64,000 nucleotides of DNA, from NCBI GenBank assembly GCA_023238725.1, contig CM041546.1:17747492-17811491 (forward strand). The letters are read 5' to 3'. Below are positions 13,790 to 27,612 of the stretch, piece by piece. Below the pieces are notes generated by a model. It saw only the letters and a list, made by a program, of their open reading frames with translations, did no database searches and was not told the origin of the DNA. A program made the position numbers and the translations under genes. Every line of letters starts with the position of its first letter. Position 1 is the first letter of the stretch. The DNA comes from Scortum barcoo (Eukaryota > Chordata > Actinopteri > Centrarchiformes > Terapontidae).

Positions 13790-16700
13790 CATGTGGACTG
13801 AGCAGTATATCGAACGCTGAGCCAGGGCCTATGAGAATTATTACTAATAAAGCTTTTAGGATTAAACAATGCAAGTCTCTATGTGTATGTGTGTGTGTGT
13901 TTGTCTGACGAAGCTCTCATCTAATCCTTGATGTATTTGTTTTGAGTCACCTTTGGTGGATTTTACATGAGTGTGTGTATGAGTGAAGCACAATAGTCTG
14001 AAATAGAAACGCAACGTAACTTGAAAGAAAGGAGGAAGCAAACCATACAGCCATCATCAACCAAACAGCAGTACGCCGTGCATTTCACGTTGATTCGTCT
14101 GTGGGATTCAAATGAGCGGGAGCACACGTCGAGTGGGCTTGATGGCTCAATCAGTGCAAGTTAATTACAGTCTCAGCTGGGAAGAGGCGCAGACAGAGAA
14201 GATCACCTCATTGCAGATTGTGGAGCTCGGTTTTAGGGTCTCCTGAAGGGCACATTATGTGAGCTGAGAGAAAAAGGGGGTTGCGGGAGGGGGGGACACA
14301 CAAGACTATGTGGCAGTGATGGGGAGTTGAAAAAAAGCAGCAGGCACAAACAAAGCTCCTCATTAGCCATTTGCAACTGCAGGGCATAACTGGCAAGTCT
14401 CACAAAGTGAAAAACAGAATCAAAGGCACATAAAATGGAGAACATCAATAAACAAGCCCTCTATGTGACCAGTGAAGAAGTAATTAAATTGTGTTGACAA
14501 AGTCTGCCTGGTCAAAGAGACAACTGAGAAGGCAGCAAAGTCACTTTTATCTGTATGGTGTCGGTTAAGGGAAGCGCAGCAAATATGGTTAATTAGTTCC
14601 TCTTTGGCTGTGCCATTGCGGCACACATTTCTGAATAAAGTCTTTGATTCTCCTCTTGTATCTGTGCTCGGTTTCTTCATGGCTCAAAGGAGCAGGAACC
14701 TTCTCATGAGAGCAAATAAAAGGTTTGAAAGAAACGAAACAAAGGGTTAGATCAACTGTATGAGAATAGCGCCTCAGTGTCCTCTTGGAGGCCGCTTTTT
14801 GGGGAAGTAAAGCTTTTTTTTTTACTTACTGCTTTTAACTGGCTGTAATCTTCTATACAAAGGAGTATGTTGTGTTTCTCCTGTCACTTTCCCCACTGAA
14901 GTCCCAGTGTGATGTTTTGGATGGGCTTCAGAATAATCTAATATGAGCTTGATGATATCCGATAAAACAAAACAAAAATGTTGGCCCGAATGAATGCTAG
15001 TATCAGCGTAAAGCAAGTAATAGGAGAGCACCAGATGGTTCCATAATTTGATTAAGAGCCTGTCAGAGCTCCCCTCTGTTTACGATGTGATAGGGATTTT
15101 GCTCAGTTATATTGGCACTGACATTTCCTTGTATATTTTGTTTTATTACCATGGTATTCAAAAGAAGAAAAACTGTTTGTATCTCCTAGAACTTTTCTCT
15201 AAATATGTACGTAAAGTATCACCATCATATTGCTTGAGTTCACCAATGGTTAATGCTTAATGCAAATGTGACCAATACCAAGACTGCAGTTATTAACTCT
15301 GTTCTCGCTGTTCACTCGAACGACTGGAAAATTTGGCACTTTTCTGTTGCATCCAGACACTGAAATTATGACACACTTTACTGTCAAAATGTTTTATCTC
15401 TAAGCGTCTTTGTGATAAAACAGCACTCAGAGAATCTTTTGCAGTGCTTTGGCAATCTACTGGTTTCTTTGCTGAAGGGAATGAAATATATTTTAAAAAC
15501 ATCAACAAGGCCTGGCATTACATAAAAACCATACAAAAAAAACAGCAGGGGTTTCCTTTACTGTATAGTTTTTTTTATAACTAAATACATACAGTTTGAA
15601 ATCCCTGCTGGCTCTCGGAGCCTGAAGAAAGGCATCAGAGTGCTTTGACAGAGCCCCACTCAGGCCTTTTGGGAGAGCTCTGCCACTTCAAAGTGTGCGA
15701 TCATAGGGAGGATTTCACCACCATCAGTGCACTCTGAATCAGTGGCTGGGGTTCCTACTACTATGTCAAGATGACACCACTCGAAGCACTGCAGGGCACA
15801 ACATGAGCAACGCGGTATTGATCTTTTTGCCACACATTGCGAGACGAAGTAGTTCAACCAGACTTGGAGCTGTTGTGCGCCCCTTCTCTCCCTGCCCAGG
15901 GTCTTATCAGATGTCCTTGTGTAGAAATACGGGTTTTGAGAAAAACAAACTTTGCTCAGTTGCACGAGTTTGGAATTAGATGCCTGAGAACTTTGAAGGG
16001 TTAATGAAAAGTCAAACAGTGTGGCCCGCTAATTACAGATGTTTAACTAAGATAATGCAAAGCTATTAAGCCCGCTGCTCAGTCATGTGTGAGTGTTTTC
16101 TGTCACATTGGATTTCCTTCATCATTTTTGAAGCAATTACACAGAGAGAGTGTGTATATAGGTGCGTGACGGCGATTGGTAGTGTGTGTCCACAGCTCCG
16201 CTGGCATGCACGTCACACAGGGCTTCATTTGAACTCGCTGTATGGGACACGTTTCCCTGCTTCCATGAAGCTACTGACTCATGCTGGGGTTTGACTAACC
16301 GGGGGACTGGGTGTGAGCTCTGCAATTGGTTGGCACCAACAAGGCCAGTCTGGGCTCATTAAATCCCCAGATGGCCAGGGCACAGGAGCAGCGGAGTGAA
16401 TAGTATTATTACCCAGCAGGGTGAGCCATGGACCAAATGTTGTCCTGGTCTGGCTCTGGACCACCAAACCACATCGAACCACTTCTAGCTGTGAGCTCAT
16501 CTGCTAAATGGTTTATCTCTCTGGATAAGCTCTTTACTACTATGAGAAGACAAAAAAACGTACATTTATGCTTTGAAGTTTAGAGTTTTAAATGTGTTCC
16601 TTCTCACAAACAGGACTATAAAGATGTTTTTACTAGAGATTGATGTGTGGAAAACCCAATCATTAAAACAAGCTTTGACAGCATTTATAGTTGTCCATTG

Positions 16701-17518
16701 GCCTATGGAGCCTTAACTTGGAGCCTCGTTGGTGCATTGGCTGCATTGCTCAAATTTCAGATGTGTGTGTACATGATAAGGCTCAGTAATCTTCTCCTCT
16801 TCATTATCTATCATATACGTCTCCATTGCAAGCCTTCTGCTCACTGGGATCACCACTCAATCACACTGTTTGAAATAATTTAAAGGCAGCAATTGCATGG
16901 CAGTAATCTCTTTGTCCAGCGAAGAGACGAAGCGATGTGAACGTTACCTATGTATAACTCCAGTTTAGAAGCACCTGCATATCATACTATTGCTCTGTAT
17001 CAAAAAGGGAATGAAAGAACAACAACAATATGAAATTCCTTAATGAGGAATGGATGTAAAATAACTCACCTCATCTGGAGCCTAAAGTGCTCTAAATGAA
17101 TAAATGACAAGTAAAATACCTCAGTAGAAAGATAAAAAGCCTTTCTAACAGGTGAGGGGGATACTTTTATACCTCGGCTTAATACCCCCACAAGCAGTTT
17201 ATAGTACTAAAGGTTATGAGCTGGCCTGTGAAGGTCTACCACAGGCACTTTAGGCAGTTCAACAAGCACTTGGAAATATTACTCTTGGCACCATCAGCGC
17301 ATGCAGCTGCTTGATTAATTAAGCAATAAAAACATTTTGATAAAACGGCTCAGCACTATATGCCTTGCCTCAGCCCTTATCTTCACTTAATCATGAATCT
17401 GACTGTAACCATAAAATCCTCTCCCGCCATGTCAACCTTGTACGTCGCACAGATGTCCTCACCTTGAAAGCGTAAAACTCAAAATGGTCATTGCTAAGAG
17501 AGGAAGAGAAGGACAGGC

Positions 17519-17547
17519 GCACACACACACACACACACATACACACA
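17519..17547 (+). repeat. (CA)n microsatellite
   Basis: CA dinucleotides with one T interruption near 17540. Confidence 0.95.
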
Positions 17548-17822
17548 AACGAAGTGTGCAATGTCAACAATGTGGGAGAATTTGCAAACAGATGTAGCGA
17601 CCAGTCCGACTGCTTAAAAGGGAGAGCTGTTCCAACAGTGCAGATGGCCCTGGCAGGGACAAAATATCATCCAGAAACCCTGCTGCTTCTCACAGCCTAA
17701 CTCACCTCCCACTTAACACCACCCTCACATGGAACAAATACTAGTCTATGCTCCATTGATTGAGAACAACTCTATGAACTCTGTGTGTCAGATGTCAGAC
17801 TTAAAGCATAAAGACAGTCACA

Positions 17823-17858
17823 TAAAGTCACTCGCCCTGAGTAAAGCGAGTGACTTTA
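17823..17858. repeat. perfect 13-bp inverted repeat (hairpin), 10-nt loop
   Basis: TAAAGTCACTCGC at 17823-17835 and GCGAGTGACTTTA at 17846-17858. The word ACTCGCCCT also occurs on both sides as a direct repeat. Confidence 0.95.
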
Positions 17859-20658
17859 CTCGCCCTCAACATTTATTTCCCTTGCCCAGAGTTTTATCAG
17901 CACATCAAAGCAACACAAAAGTAAGAAATAAAAAATGTTAATGTTTGGCCTCCACTCTGAGAAAAAGCTCAGTAGAAAGGTCCTTGCTCATCACTGTTGT
18001 ACACCAAAGACGATCAGAGCCCTTTTCGGGAGAAGAGAATGGGAAGGCATTTGAAAAGCAGCATCTACTTTGGGTTCAGGAGAGACTCATAAAGCCAAGA
18101 GAAAAATGTTTGGCTTCCTTATTATCTGTGGCAAGCAGACAGCTGGGGGAAACTGAGAGGTTTATGAGTAATAGGATGAAGAAAAGAGCTGTGGGCCCTG
18201 CCTCTGTGATTAGTTTATATTTGCCAGGCTTTAGATGTGTCAGTGCGTCCATTTTTTGCATCTCACTATATCATAATTCCACGCTGGCTTTATAGCAGTT
18301 TTTTAATGGACTTTGGTACCCAGAGGAAATTTGTTTCTCACAGACAAATTTAATCAATCACATGAAAATCTGATGATTTCTCCTTTGTGCATTGCTCAAG
18401 ATTTACCACTCTCCCGTCAGCACAACCATCGGAGGGGCTGGTTTTGTAGATTCACCAGTGTCTCGTGACCTCTAGGGGGCACAAATACACACTGCTCCTT
18501 CAATCACATGAAAGCACAGCGCTGAACAATACCTCCTGCTCATCTATCAACAAACCTGACAAGCGAAATATTGTATATTCAACCTTTTGGTTTTGAATTG
18601 AATTTACATAACTGGAACTGTAATAACCCTAACCTTAATAATTGGCTTTGTTTGAACCATTATAAGCAAAACCAATGGCCTTTAAAACTAGGCAGAATGG
18701 CGGCGAATCTGAGCAATTAGCTAAGGATTTGTGTGCAAAACATTTGTTATAGGTCCTATAAAAATATGTTTCACTTATTTATAACATCTATCAGTGCATC
18801 TTTACAATTGTTACTGTGAACTTAGCAAACAACAATAAATAGCAATTTTGAGTAAACATAAAGCTGTGTCTAAACTTACCGACAGTAAGTTTTCTGAGAA
18901 ATTGTGTACCAGTAGTGAGATTTAACTTGATAATTATGTTTTAAATAAAAATAGCCGCACAGCAGATATTTGAGAAAATATATAGCTTCTGAGACATTCA
19001 ACCTAAAATAGTCTTCTCAGTAAGAGCAAGTCAAGACCTTTAAGATGCTGTAGAGTAAACAGAACTATTTAAATCTCAGCGGGTTTGGAAATGTGAAAAA
19101 AATCAAAACCCTCACTGAGATTTAACAACATTGGATGAACACATTTATTACAGGCATGAGACACAAGGTAAAGTGTTCCCAAATTTTAGAAATAATGCAC
19201 ATTTAGAGGATTAGAAAGCACAAAGACACACAGATCAGCATGTGAATGTATCAGATGCTTCATCTACAAACACCTATGAATAGGATTTATCCATCCGTAA
19301 ATGAATAATTCATCTGTGTAAACATGCTGTAATATCTACTACACATTAATTATAGAAACAACTATTACAGCTGCAATGAATACCAAACAATTCCTGAATA
19401 CATAAAGCATTACTTTGGTTTCAGTGGGAGCTCATACCCATTATATCCAATTGCATTTTATTAAAGTAACATGTAGTGGTAACAAAAGGAGTGAGACACT
19501 AAGGCAGTGTTTTCCTGAACTGAGTAACTTAGAAATAAGCAGTTTTTTAAATTTTGGCCTTGATGTTCTTTTCTTTTTTTCTTTTTTTTTGGAGAAAATG
19601 TTCTTATTATTTTTGAGATGAGTTCTCTTCTTGGGCTTTTATCTAAAAGGTTGTGATTTGTTTTGTACATTTGTTCCAAATGGTTTATGTCCTTGGGAAC
19701 TCTTGCTTTGATTTGAAAAAGCTTTATTCAAAGATGTAAAATGTGAGCTTTCAACTTGGTGTCTCTTAACTTTGTGTCCTTGGTAACTTCAGACATTACA
19801 ATTGCGAGCTTGATTAGTTTAATTAATTACCTGCAAACCTTTAGTCATAGAGCTTTTTCAGGCATATTGGGAATAACTTTAGACATAGTGAAATTAATTA
19901 TGAAATGACAGGGGTTGTTTTCACTGATTCTGCACATATAGCACATAATGGCTTTGTCATTGCATTAGAAAGAAAACCTCCTCTTCTGTACCCTTTCCAG
20001 AAGCTCCTTCCATGAAACCAACCTGCAGAGGAGGCACCGTCGAATAAACCTCTGCAGTTGCTTCCTCACAGCAGTAAGGAAACACATAGCAAAGCGCCCC
20101 TGCAGAAGGGCTCCTGCAGTGCTCCTGCAATTTGGCGACCACACTGCTGGATCAGAGGAAGCTAGCAGGGTCCACTTTGGTTTAGGGGCAGTTCACCTGA
20201 CTTTGGTAGCTTTTACCACCGGAGCTAGAAGTGTGAGAGCAGTTGAGCAGAAACACAGGTCCCTCCATTTCCATCACAGTTGGGTTTTAGTTTGGTAATT
20301 TTGCGACTGCCTTTGTAAAATGTCATCATATTGTTTTCCCATGCTTTTCTGTGTACAATGATGCAGCAAAAAACAAATCTGATGCTTCAGTGAGCTTTAA
20401 ATCCGGGGCTTCTCAGCTGATGAGTCAAATCATCTACATATACGAGTGAGCCTTAATTTTGGCACTGTGTTATTGCTTTAGAAATTAAACTGATTGGACT
20501 TAATGGGGACTGTATTTAAAGATCTAGCGTGGTATTAACTCTAACTCTGCTGTTGATTAAATTTGTCTGGTTCTACTTTGTGTCTTTGATTAGCCCAAGA
20601 GGGGGCCGCTTCTGTTTTGGGTCTTTGTTTGTGCCTTTATGGGAAAAGCGTATATAGT

Positions 20659-20661
<3 letters not shown>

Positions 20662-20717
<56 letters not shown>
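20662..20717. repeat. (AT)n microsatellite
   Basis: Alternating T/A over 56 bp with one TATTATA break near 20706. Confidence 0.95.
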
Positions 20718-20719
<2 letters not shown>

Positions 20720-21147
20720 TTCAATTCCTGATATCAGACAGACAGTTGATTAATAATCAGTACACAATGACAAAAGTATTTCCACATGAAGAAAAGTCGC
20801 ACTAATGACTAATAATACTGAGATCAACCTTGCACAGAATGTTTCTTTTCATCTTCATGGGTTCATGCCAAGAGACTTTAGATGATCTGGTTTTTGCCAG
20901 CAGAGACGCCATGAACAGGCGGTGATTTTGTTGCATGAGCTAGTATAGCAGTCTGTGAGCAGCCTTTGAAGCTTCAGATGAAGCGGAAACCTGCCAATGA
21001 GCTCTACATGCGGCCAACACAAGCAAAACTCTCTCAAAACTTGCTCGAAAAGTTTTCCTGTGTGTGTTTTTGTGCGCATGCATGCATGTGCACGTGTCTT
21101 TCACAGAAGTGTAAGGAGACCAATCGTGAGGAGAGAACAACATCATT

Positions 21148-21148
21148 C

Positions 21149-21247
<99 letters not shown>
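21148..21247 (+). repeat. (ATCT)n microsatellite, about 25 units
   Basis: 100 bp of CTAT/ATCT units interrupted once by an extra AT near 21205. Unlike the 13.6-kb tract it has no visible retroelement tail in front of it. Confidence 0.97.
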
Positions 21248-21768
21248 CAGTATGGTACAGCCAAGTGTGGACTCTCTCACTCTCTTATTAATATCTTAAT
21301 ATTGATTTCAACAATATTACCCAGGCCTCCTTATCTGTATCCTCACCTCTACGACTTGAATCCTCTCCAAGCAGCACCAGAAGAACTGAAATGACCTTAA
21401 TGATAGAATAGCTCAATCGATTTCCAGGTCACACCAGAGACCAGAGGTTGTGGGAGATATGAAATAAGATAAATGAGATGCACCTATAATGTATCAGTAG
21501 CTGTAGATTGTTGAAAGTCCTTCTGGGAAACGCAGTTAATCACTAACTCAGGGTGATGTAGCGAGGCACACTGGGAGAAAATGGGTTCACAGAGAAAGTA
21601 AATTACAACACTTCATTGCCAAAGAACAGCAGGAATGCTTCAAATGTTCCATACTGATGTCTACTCATGTCTTTTCCTTTTTATTTTCAGCTATGATGTG
21701 AATGAATCATCATGAATCAAGACGGGTTACTACTATAAGGCTAGTGGGCTCTCAGACATGGTTCTTAA

Positions 21769-21985
21769 ATGATTGGTCTCTTAATCGATCAGTTGTTGAA
21801 GTCAAGGAAAAATGCCAAACATTCTTTGACTTCAGAGTTTAATGTTACTGTAAATTAAATACCTTTTGATGTTAGACTGTTGGTAAGACGAAACGAGAAT
21901 TTCAAGAAGTCAAGAAGTCGATTAAATAATTGCAGAAACGAATCAAAGCTGAAAATATCCATTAGTTGCAGTCTAAATTCAAATA
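21769..21985. repeat. GCTGCAAC-type repeat, diverged fragment
   Basis: Words in family order: CTCTTAATCGATCAGTTGTTG, GGAAAAATGCCAAACATTC, GACTGTTGGTAAGACGAAACG, TTAAATAATTGCAG and ATCCATTAGTTGCAGTCT. A shorter internal length than the 24-kb copy indicates deletions. Confidence 0.5.
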
Positions 21986-23984
21986 CCAATAAAAATGTAG
22001 TAAAAATATTTCCTTATCAGCTGTTTATCTTCAAAAATATTCAATTGAGTTTCAGTGACCTCTGAGATGCAGTCTAATGTGATTTATTGCGTGTAATAAC
22101 GTTGGTTTGAAGAATGGAGCAAATACCTGAGATAAGCACTCAAAAAGATGTGCTGCGCTTCAAATTGATGTCAGGGCATTTCTCACAGAGACTCCACCAC
22201 TCAATCATGCATTCTTTATTCGCCTCTTAATTGGAAGGAATGCAGTTTTTAATCCGACAGGCTGTCTTCTGTTGGGATATCGCTGGTGACTCTGTGTGCT
22301 CTAAATTCTGAATGACAGCGCAAATACCTGGTGACGCGGGCTGTGTAATGGAAGCTGGCAGCTCATCTGCTGCTTCCCAATAACTCGCTGCCGAAGTGCA
22401 GCTTCGGCAGTCCTGTCATAGACCAGATGAAACAGTAGCCACTTTGAAAAGCAGACAAGTCTTACCGATTAGCTAAGACCTATGAGTGAACTTTGTCAAA
22501 ACTGATTGAATCAGGAAACGCTGCCTTGTTTATTATAATTGATGGTGTGCTGACAGAGTTGCAAATATTGCCAGACTTTAAAATCTATCATGCTGTGGTC
22601 GCCTAAGAAGGGCTAATCAAAGCAAAAAAAAAGAAAAGAAAATGGCTTTAACAAAACCGTATGTCAGCGGGGAGGGGGTGCGCACACACATAGTTATCGC
22701 CAAACAACAGACTGAGCTTGTACCGTCCTTGTTCTTATCAGGTGTCTTGAAGCTGTGAGGCTGTTCCCACAAAGCAAACAAACATTAACCATCCAACGAG
22801 CAGATACATTAATCTGCAGAACATCGTCTCATTCACCATCGATGCACGATGCATTCACCATCCATCTGTTATGACAGCTTACACTGCTAATTACACAAGC
22901 AGACTTGCTGCCTACTGCATTTTAATGAAAATATGACCATTCTTCTACAACCTGTCAGTCACAAAAATGACTCTTGCTTTATTTGCAAGAGTTTGACCAC
23001 TTAGTTGTCTTTCCAGATCAAAAAATCTGACAGATTTAAAATAATCCATTATACTATCTTTAATTTTCCCGAGAATGCCCTAAAGTTTCAGAATAATAAA
23101 GCACTAATGTTTTGGTCTGGTTGAAGCATTTTAACTCAAGCAGCGGTGTCTTCAAATCTGTATATATTTGTTCACATTTTACAGCGGGTTTAATTGAGAC
23201 AGGCCCCTAACCTTAACCCATACACAGTGAATAATATACAACTGATAAAAAATAATAATACACTATAGATTTTTTTTAATTACATTCATATTGGTAGGCC
23301 AGGTATGGGCATTGGTACTGTGAAGGAAAATATGGTATTGCAACACTTCTAGTGACAGTGAAAAGTACAGAGGACAACACAATGATGAACAAATAGTAAA
23401 AGAATCCGTAGCAGGGAGAAACAGGGAGACAGGGAAGGAGAATCAAAAAGATGAGAAGAAGTAGTGAAGAGGAAGCAGAAGGCTAGCAGAAAGAGAGGCA
23501 GAAATCAAAAGGCAAAAGCACAATCCAGCTGCTCCTCGTGGACCTCTTTCATCTCGTCCCTTGATGCTGAAGTTATGGTGTTTGCAAACTCTCTTTCCTC
23601 TTCCAGTTTAATGATTTGAAGTCATGTCTGAAGAAAATCTGAGCTTTATCTAAGTGTCTGATTGCAGATTACGCATGTATTTCTCATTCTATGATTATAT
23701 TATATTATAGTCTTTTTGCAACCAAGGTATTTATATTAAAAAAACTCCTGATTATAAAATGCCACCGTTGTGATTGTGTTATTGACCTTTGGGTTTAAGT
23801 CTGTCTGTGTTTATTTCTTTGTCTGATGTGGCATTTTTGAATACAGGCTTCAAAGTTTAAACACTTCAATACTTGAATATCTGTATTTAATAAATGTCCT
23901 TACCTGCAAAGACGGAAAAATAAAAGATTTAAACCACTCAATCAAAAGTAACATACTGTCATGTGAATGGGAAGAAAACATGCC

Positions 23985-24316
23985 TGAAACGGTTATTAGA
24001 TTCATTGATCTGCATAAAATTGATGTGCAACTGTTTTGATAATCAATCAATCCATTCAGTCATTTTTCAAGCAAAAATGTCAAATATTCACATGTTCTAG
24101 CTTCTGAAAAGGGACAGGCTTATTTTCCTTATTTTACATGATAGCAAACTGAATACCTTTGGGGTTGGTCAAACTAAAAAAAATATTTTAAGTTGTCAAC
24201 ATGGGCTCTAGGGAACTGAAATTGACATTTTATAGAACATTAACTGATTGATTGATTAACAGATTAATCAAGAAAATGATCGGCCAATCAAATTGATAAC
24301 TACGTTGTAACCCTAA
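23985..24316. repeat. GCTGCAAC-type fish interspersed repeat, near-complete copy
   Basis: The segment has the order of words I know for this teleost family: TTTTGATAATCAATCAATCC, CAGTCATTTTTCAAGCAAAAATG, TTCTAGCTTCTGAAAAG, ATGATAGCAAACTGAATACC, GACATTTTATAGAACATTAAC, CAGATTAATCAAGAAAATGATC and finally TTGTAACCCT. It is the best preserved of several copies in the window. No coding capacity. Confidence 0.6.
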
Positions 24317-24330
24317 AAACGACATTGAAT

Positions 24331-24432
24331 GACCACCAGCAAGCAATGAAACAATAATAGCCAACCAACAAGCACCCAATCAACCAACTAATAACAAACA
24401 GCAGCAACCAACAAACCACCAAACAAAGCAAA
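24331..24432 (+). repeat. CAAC/CAAA-rich low-complexity tract
   Basis: Imperfect CCAAC, CAAA and CAACCAAC units over about 100 bp with almost no T or G. Confidence 0.75.
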
Positions 24433-26740
24433 ATTGCTAGAAAACCTACATTGCACCATTTACTGAACCATGTTCGTAACCAGTTGAATGAATAAAATCA
24501 ATTTCCTCTCTCTGGGATCAGCACTAGGAGGAGTTCTCACAAAATATAGTGGGCCAATTACAGATTTAGATTACAGATTATAGATTTAGACAAACTTTCA
24601 CCTATTCAAAAAGTCACAAATGAGTGAAATAAGGACAGTGACTATGAAAAGGAAAGAGGGGAGACGAGGACAGAGATTAATTAGGGAATGTATCAACGGG
24701 AAAACCCAGTGTAGCTGTGTTAGACATTAATGTCTTGAAACGAAACCATTAGTCATCATTTAATCCTTAAATGGACCAGTGGGGATTGAAATATTGATCC
24801 CTGTGGTGCAGGTAAACACCCTTTGGGATGATTACTGTGTCTGAGCATGGACTCAATCCTTCACTCCTGATAGTTTTTTTTCCTTTTCATTTTTGAAAGT
24901 TAAGTCTCTATCATTATTGTGACAAAGGACTGTTGTTGCCTTCGCTCTTTCTATTGCGCCACTACTCTCACACGCCGGCAATCTCCAAACTATCACAGGC
25001 GATTGATGACATGCCAAGGTTAAAACTGTCATCAATCTGCAACAACCAAGAAGAAAACAATATCAACACGAACATTAACTTTCAACTCAATTGCCCAGTC
25101 ATAGTTTTTTGTCTTCCAGTTGATGGAACTGCCACACAGTTCATCCACATGTTCAGACAGGACTATAACAAGGCTGCATCCCGTTGTTTGTGTGTTTCTT
25201 TGTGTGTTCATCTTACACTTTTGTTCAGCCATTTCTTTTTAGACAGCAGTTTGGCTTTTAGTAAATATGTGTAGGGCAGATAAATGGAACTTAGAAAGTA
25301 CCATATGTTTTACTATTATATTCATTCAATGAAGAAAAAGTGCAGTATTTTTAAGATTGATACTGCACGTTGTATTTAGCTCCACACAGTAAAGGTGTTG
25401 GCCTACTTGCTCTAGAGGGGCCAGCTTACTACAGTGTCAGCTTGCTTACATATCACTTGAGCTTCTGCCTCACTGAACACATGTAAAATACCATTAGTCA
25501 AAGACACGAGATCTTAATGTTCATAATAATACACAAAAAAACATAACAAACATAACATAGAATACATAACAAACATAAATGCGATAACTCCATCACATTT
25601 TACACATGGTTCATTTGACGTTTGACTGGCACTCTTCATCATGTTATTCTTTTGTATTTTAATAGCAGCCAGCTGTAGAATTAGTGCCACCAAATATTTG
25701 CCTTTCAGAAATGGATTGAAACAGTTATTTTTTGGAGGATTTTGGTTAAATTTAACTTCTGCCAACTAATGAAGGAATAAATGCAGATCTCCACAGTACT
25801 TCTCAACTGCATAATTCATGGGAATTTGAAAATATTAGATTACTTAAGATGAGATATATTTAAACAGACTGTTTAAAATACACTGCCACTGAGGTCAGCC
25901 ATGTAATAGACCACTGAGTCACACATTCTCATGCCTGTTGGCGCACCACAAGTCACTTCAGTAGTTAACTTGCTAAGTGCTCATCTTCAGGGAACAGTAT
26001 TAGAATTTGATTTGTTTTTCAAGATATAATTAAGTGTCCTGTGGCCCACGGCAGCATCTAATCAGATGTAAAAGCCCATGTCATGCTTCTTAGGCTCAGT
26101 TAGGCAGCTAACAATGTCATGTCATGAAACCCAAGAGACCCCCACCTGCAACAAAATTGTACACACTGTATTAAAAGGTTCATGGTCAGTCAGCATGTTA
26201 AGAGCAATGTGCAAGACCAGTATTAAAAAATATTACAATGTTACCTACCACACAAACACCCATATGGCACAATCCAGACCTCACTGCGAACAAGTCACCT
26301 CCAAGTTAGAGGATGTTTGGGCTCTTTTTGTTTATTGTGTTGAATCTTTATATGAACTTCTAAATGAAATATTAAATGAATTGTTGAATGAAATATGTTC
26401 TCTCTGAAATATTCTCAAATGTGCAATAAAATAAAAAATGTCAATGACAAATGAAATATATCATTTGCCATTCTAATGAGTTGGGTAGTCCTTTTATATG
26501 CCACTGGATGGGCTTATAATATAATTAAAAATAATAAAATACAATAGCAATAACATCTTAATAATCATTTCAACAATGAATGAATATTAAAACTTAATCA
26601 AAGATGAAACATAACCTTTTCGGCATCAAATAAATTAATAAAGTCAGTCCTGTCATGCAGGAACACATAACATGAAAGTGGCTCTCTGAAAAAAAGACTA
26701 TGAAAAAAAATCTTTAGCTGTGTAGATTAAGGTGGGGGTA

Positions 26741-27300
26741 TATACACTCCCACTCAGACATTTGGACACACCTCATTCAATGGTTGTTCTTTATTTTCTT
26801 TATTATTTTTGACATTGTAGATTAATACTGAAGACATTAAATCTATAAAAGAACACATATAGAATTATGTAGTAAAGAAAAAAGTGTTGAAACAAACCAG
26901 AATATGTTTTATATTTTAGATTTTTCAGAGTAGCCACCTTTTGATTTGACAGTCTCAAACACATTAAGAAGGCAAGAAATTCAACAAATGAACCCCTTGG
27001 AAAGGCAAACCTGTTAATTAAAAACCACTCCAGGTGACCACCTCATGAAGCTGACTGAGAGAAAGGCAAGAATGTGCAAAGCTGTCATCGAATCAAAAGG
27101 GTGGCTACTTTGAAGAATCTAAAATATAAAACATATTCTGGTTTGTTTAACACTTTTTTCTTTACTATATAATTCCATGTGTGTTCTTTCATAGTTTTGA
27201 TGTCTTCAGTATTAATCTACAATGTAGAAAATAATAAAAAATAAAGAAAAACCATTAAATGAGAAGGTGTGTCCAAACTTTTGACTTTTGGTAGTGTATA
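26741..27300 (+). mobile_element. Tc1/mariner-like non-autonomous element with about 200-bp terminal inverted repeats
   Basis: Left arm (26741 to about 26945) and right arm (about 27103-27300) are inverted copies of each other. Both start TATACACT and share, when one is reverse-complemented, TTGGACACACCT (left) or TTTGGACACACCTTC (right), then GTAGATTAATACTGAAGACAT, CAAACCAGAATATG and TTTTATATTTTAGATT. A TATA stretch at each end fits TA-target insertion. The central 160 bp keeps a short frame (27045-27113) that resembles the extreme C-terminus of a Tc1 transposase. The arrangement is the common teleost Tc1-like element with long inverted repeats and an internal deletion. It cannot move without a transposase supplied in trans. 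Confidence 0.85.
27045..27113 (+). pseudogene. relic of Tc1 transposase C-terminus
   Basis: Between the inverted arms the frame reads MKLTERKARMCKAVIESKG, then WLL and a stop. Tc1-like transposases end in a segment of the type L-V-x-S-M-P-x-R-x-x-A-V-I-x-A-K-G (family knowledge from memory), and AVIESKG fits this. Only about 22 codons remain; the DDE catalytic core is absent. Confidence 0.5.
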
Positions 27301-27379
27301 TCTAGAGTTAAATTTTTGTGAAAATCTCCTTTGTAAAGGTGTTTTTTTTTTTTTTTGTTACAACTATATGAGTGTCTGG

Positions 27380-27612
27380 TGATTTATCTGTGCGGGCCAT
27401 CTAATACAGCAAACCAAAAACAGGTTTCAAACGGTTTCAATACTGACTTTCTGCAGTATTGATACTCTGGTACCAGCTGAGCTCTCTCTTCTCCCCACAG
27501 AGCTGACACACACACACACTCTCACTCACTTAACTCTGCCTCCTGTCACTCACTCATGGCGCTGTCTTCTTCTCTCTCTCGGCTCAGTCACTCTAGTTGT
27601 AGATTAATAAAG
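27380..27612 (+). other. possible 5' flank of the hAT element
   Basis: The sequence before the BED relic includes GATACTCTGGTACCAGC and a short CA repeat. I associate such wording with non-coding ends of fish hAT elements, but no terminal inverted repeat or 8-bp target duplication could be fixed. Confidence 0.3.

Larger units (their letters stand above)
13790..20661. other. gene-poor stretch
   Basis: Only a CA microsatellite and one hairpin were recognised. No exon with coherent splice signals was found. Confidence 0.6.
21986..26740. other. gene-poor stretch
   Basis: Contains the 24-kb interspersed repeat, the CAAC-rich tract and a purine-rich tract at about 23390-23520. A 9-bp hairpin (CTGCCGAAG/CTTCGGCAG) sits at 22388-22410. 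No gene. Confidence 0.6.

Noticed and set aside
20966..21394. 142-codon open frame
   Set aside because: More than a quarter is the translated ATCT microsatellite; the rest has no recognisable domain.
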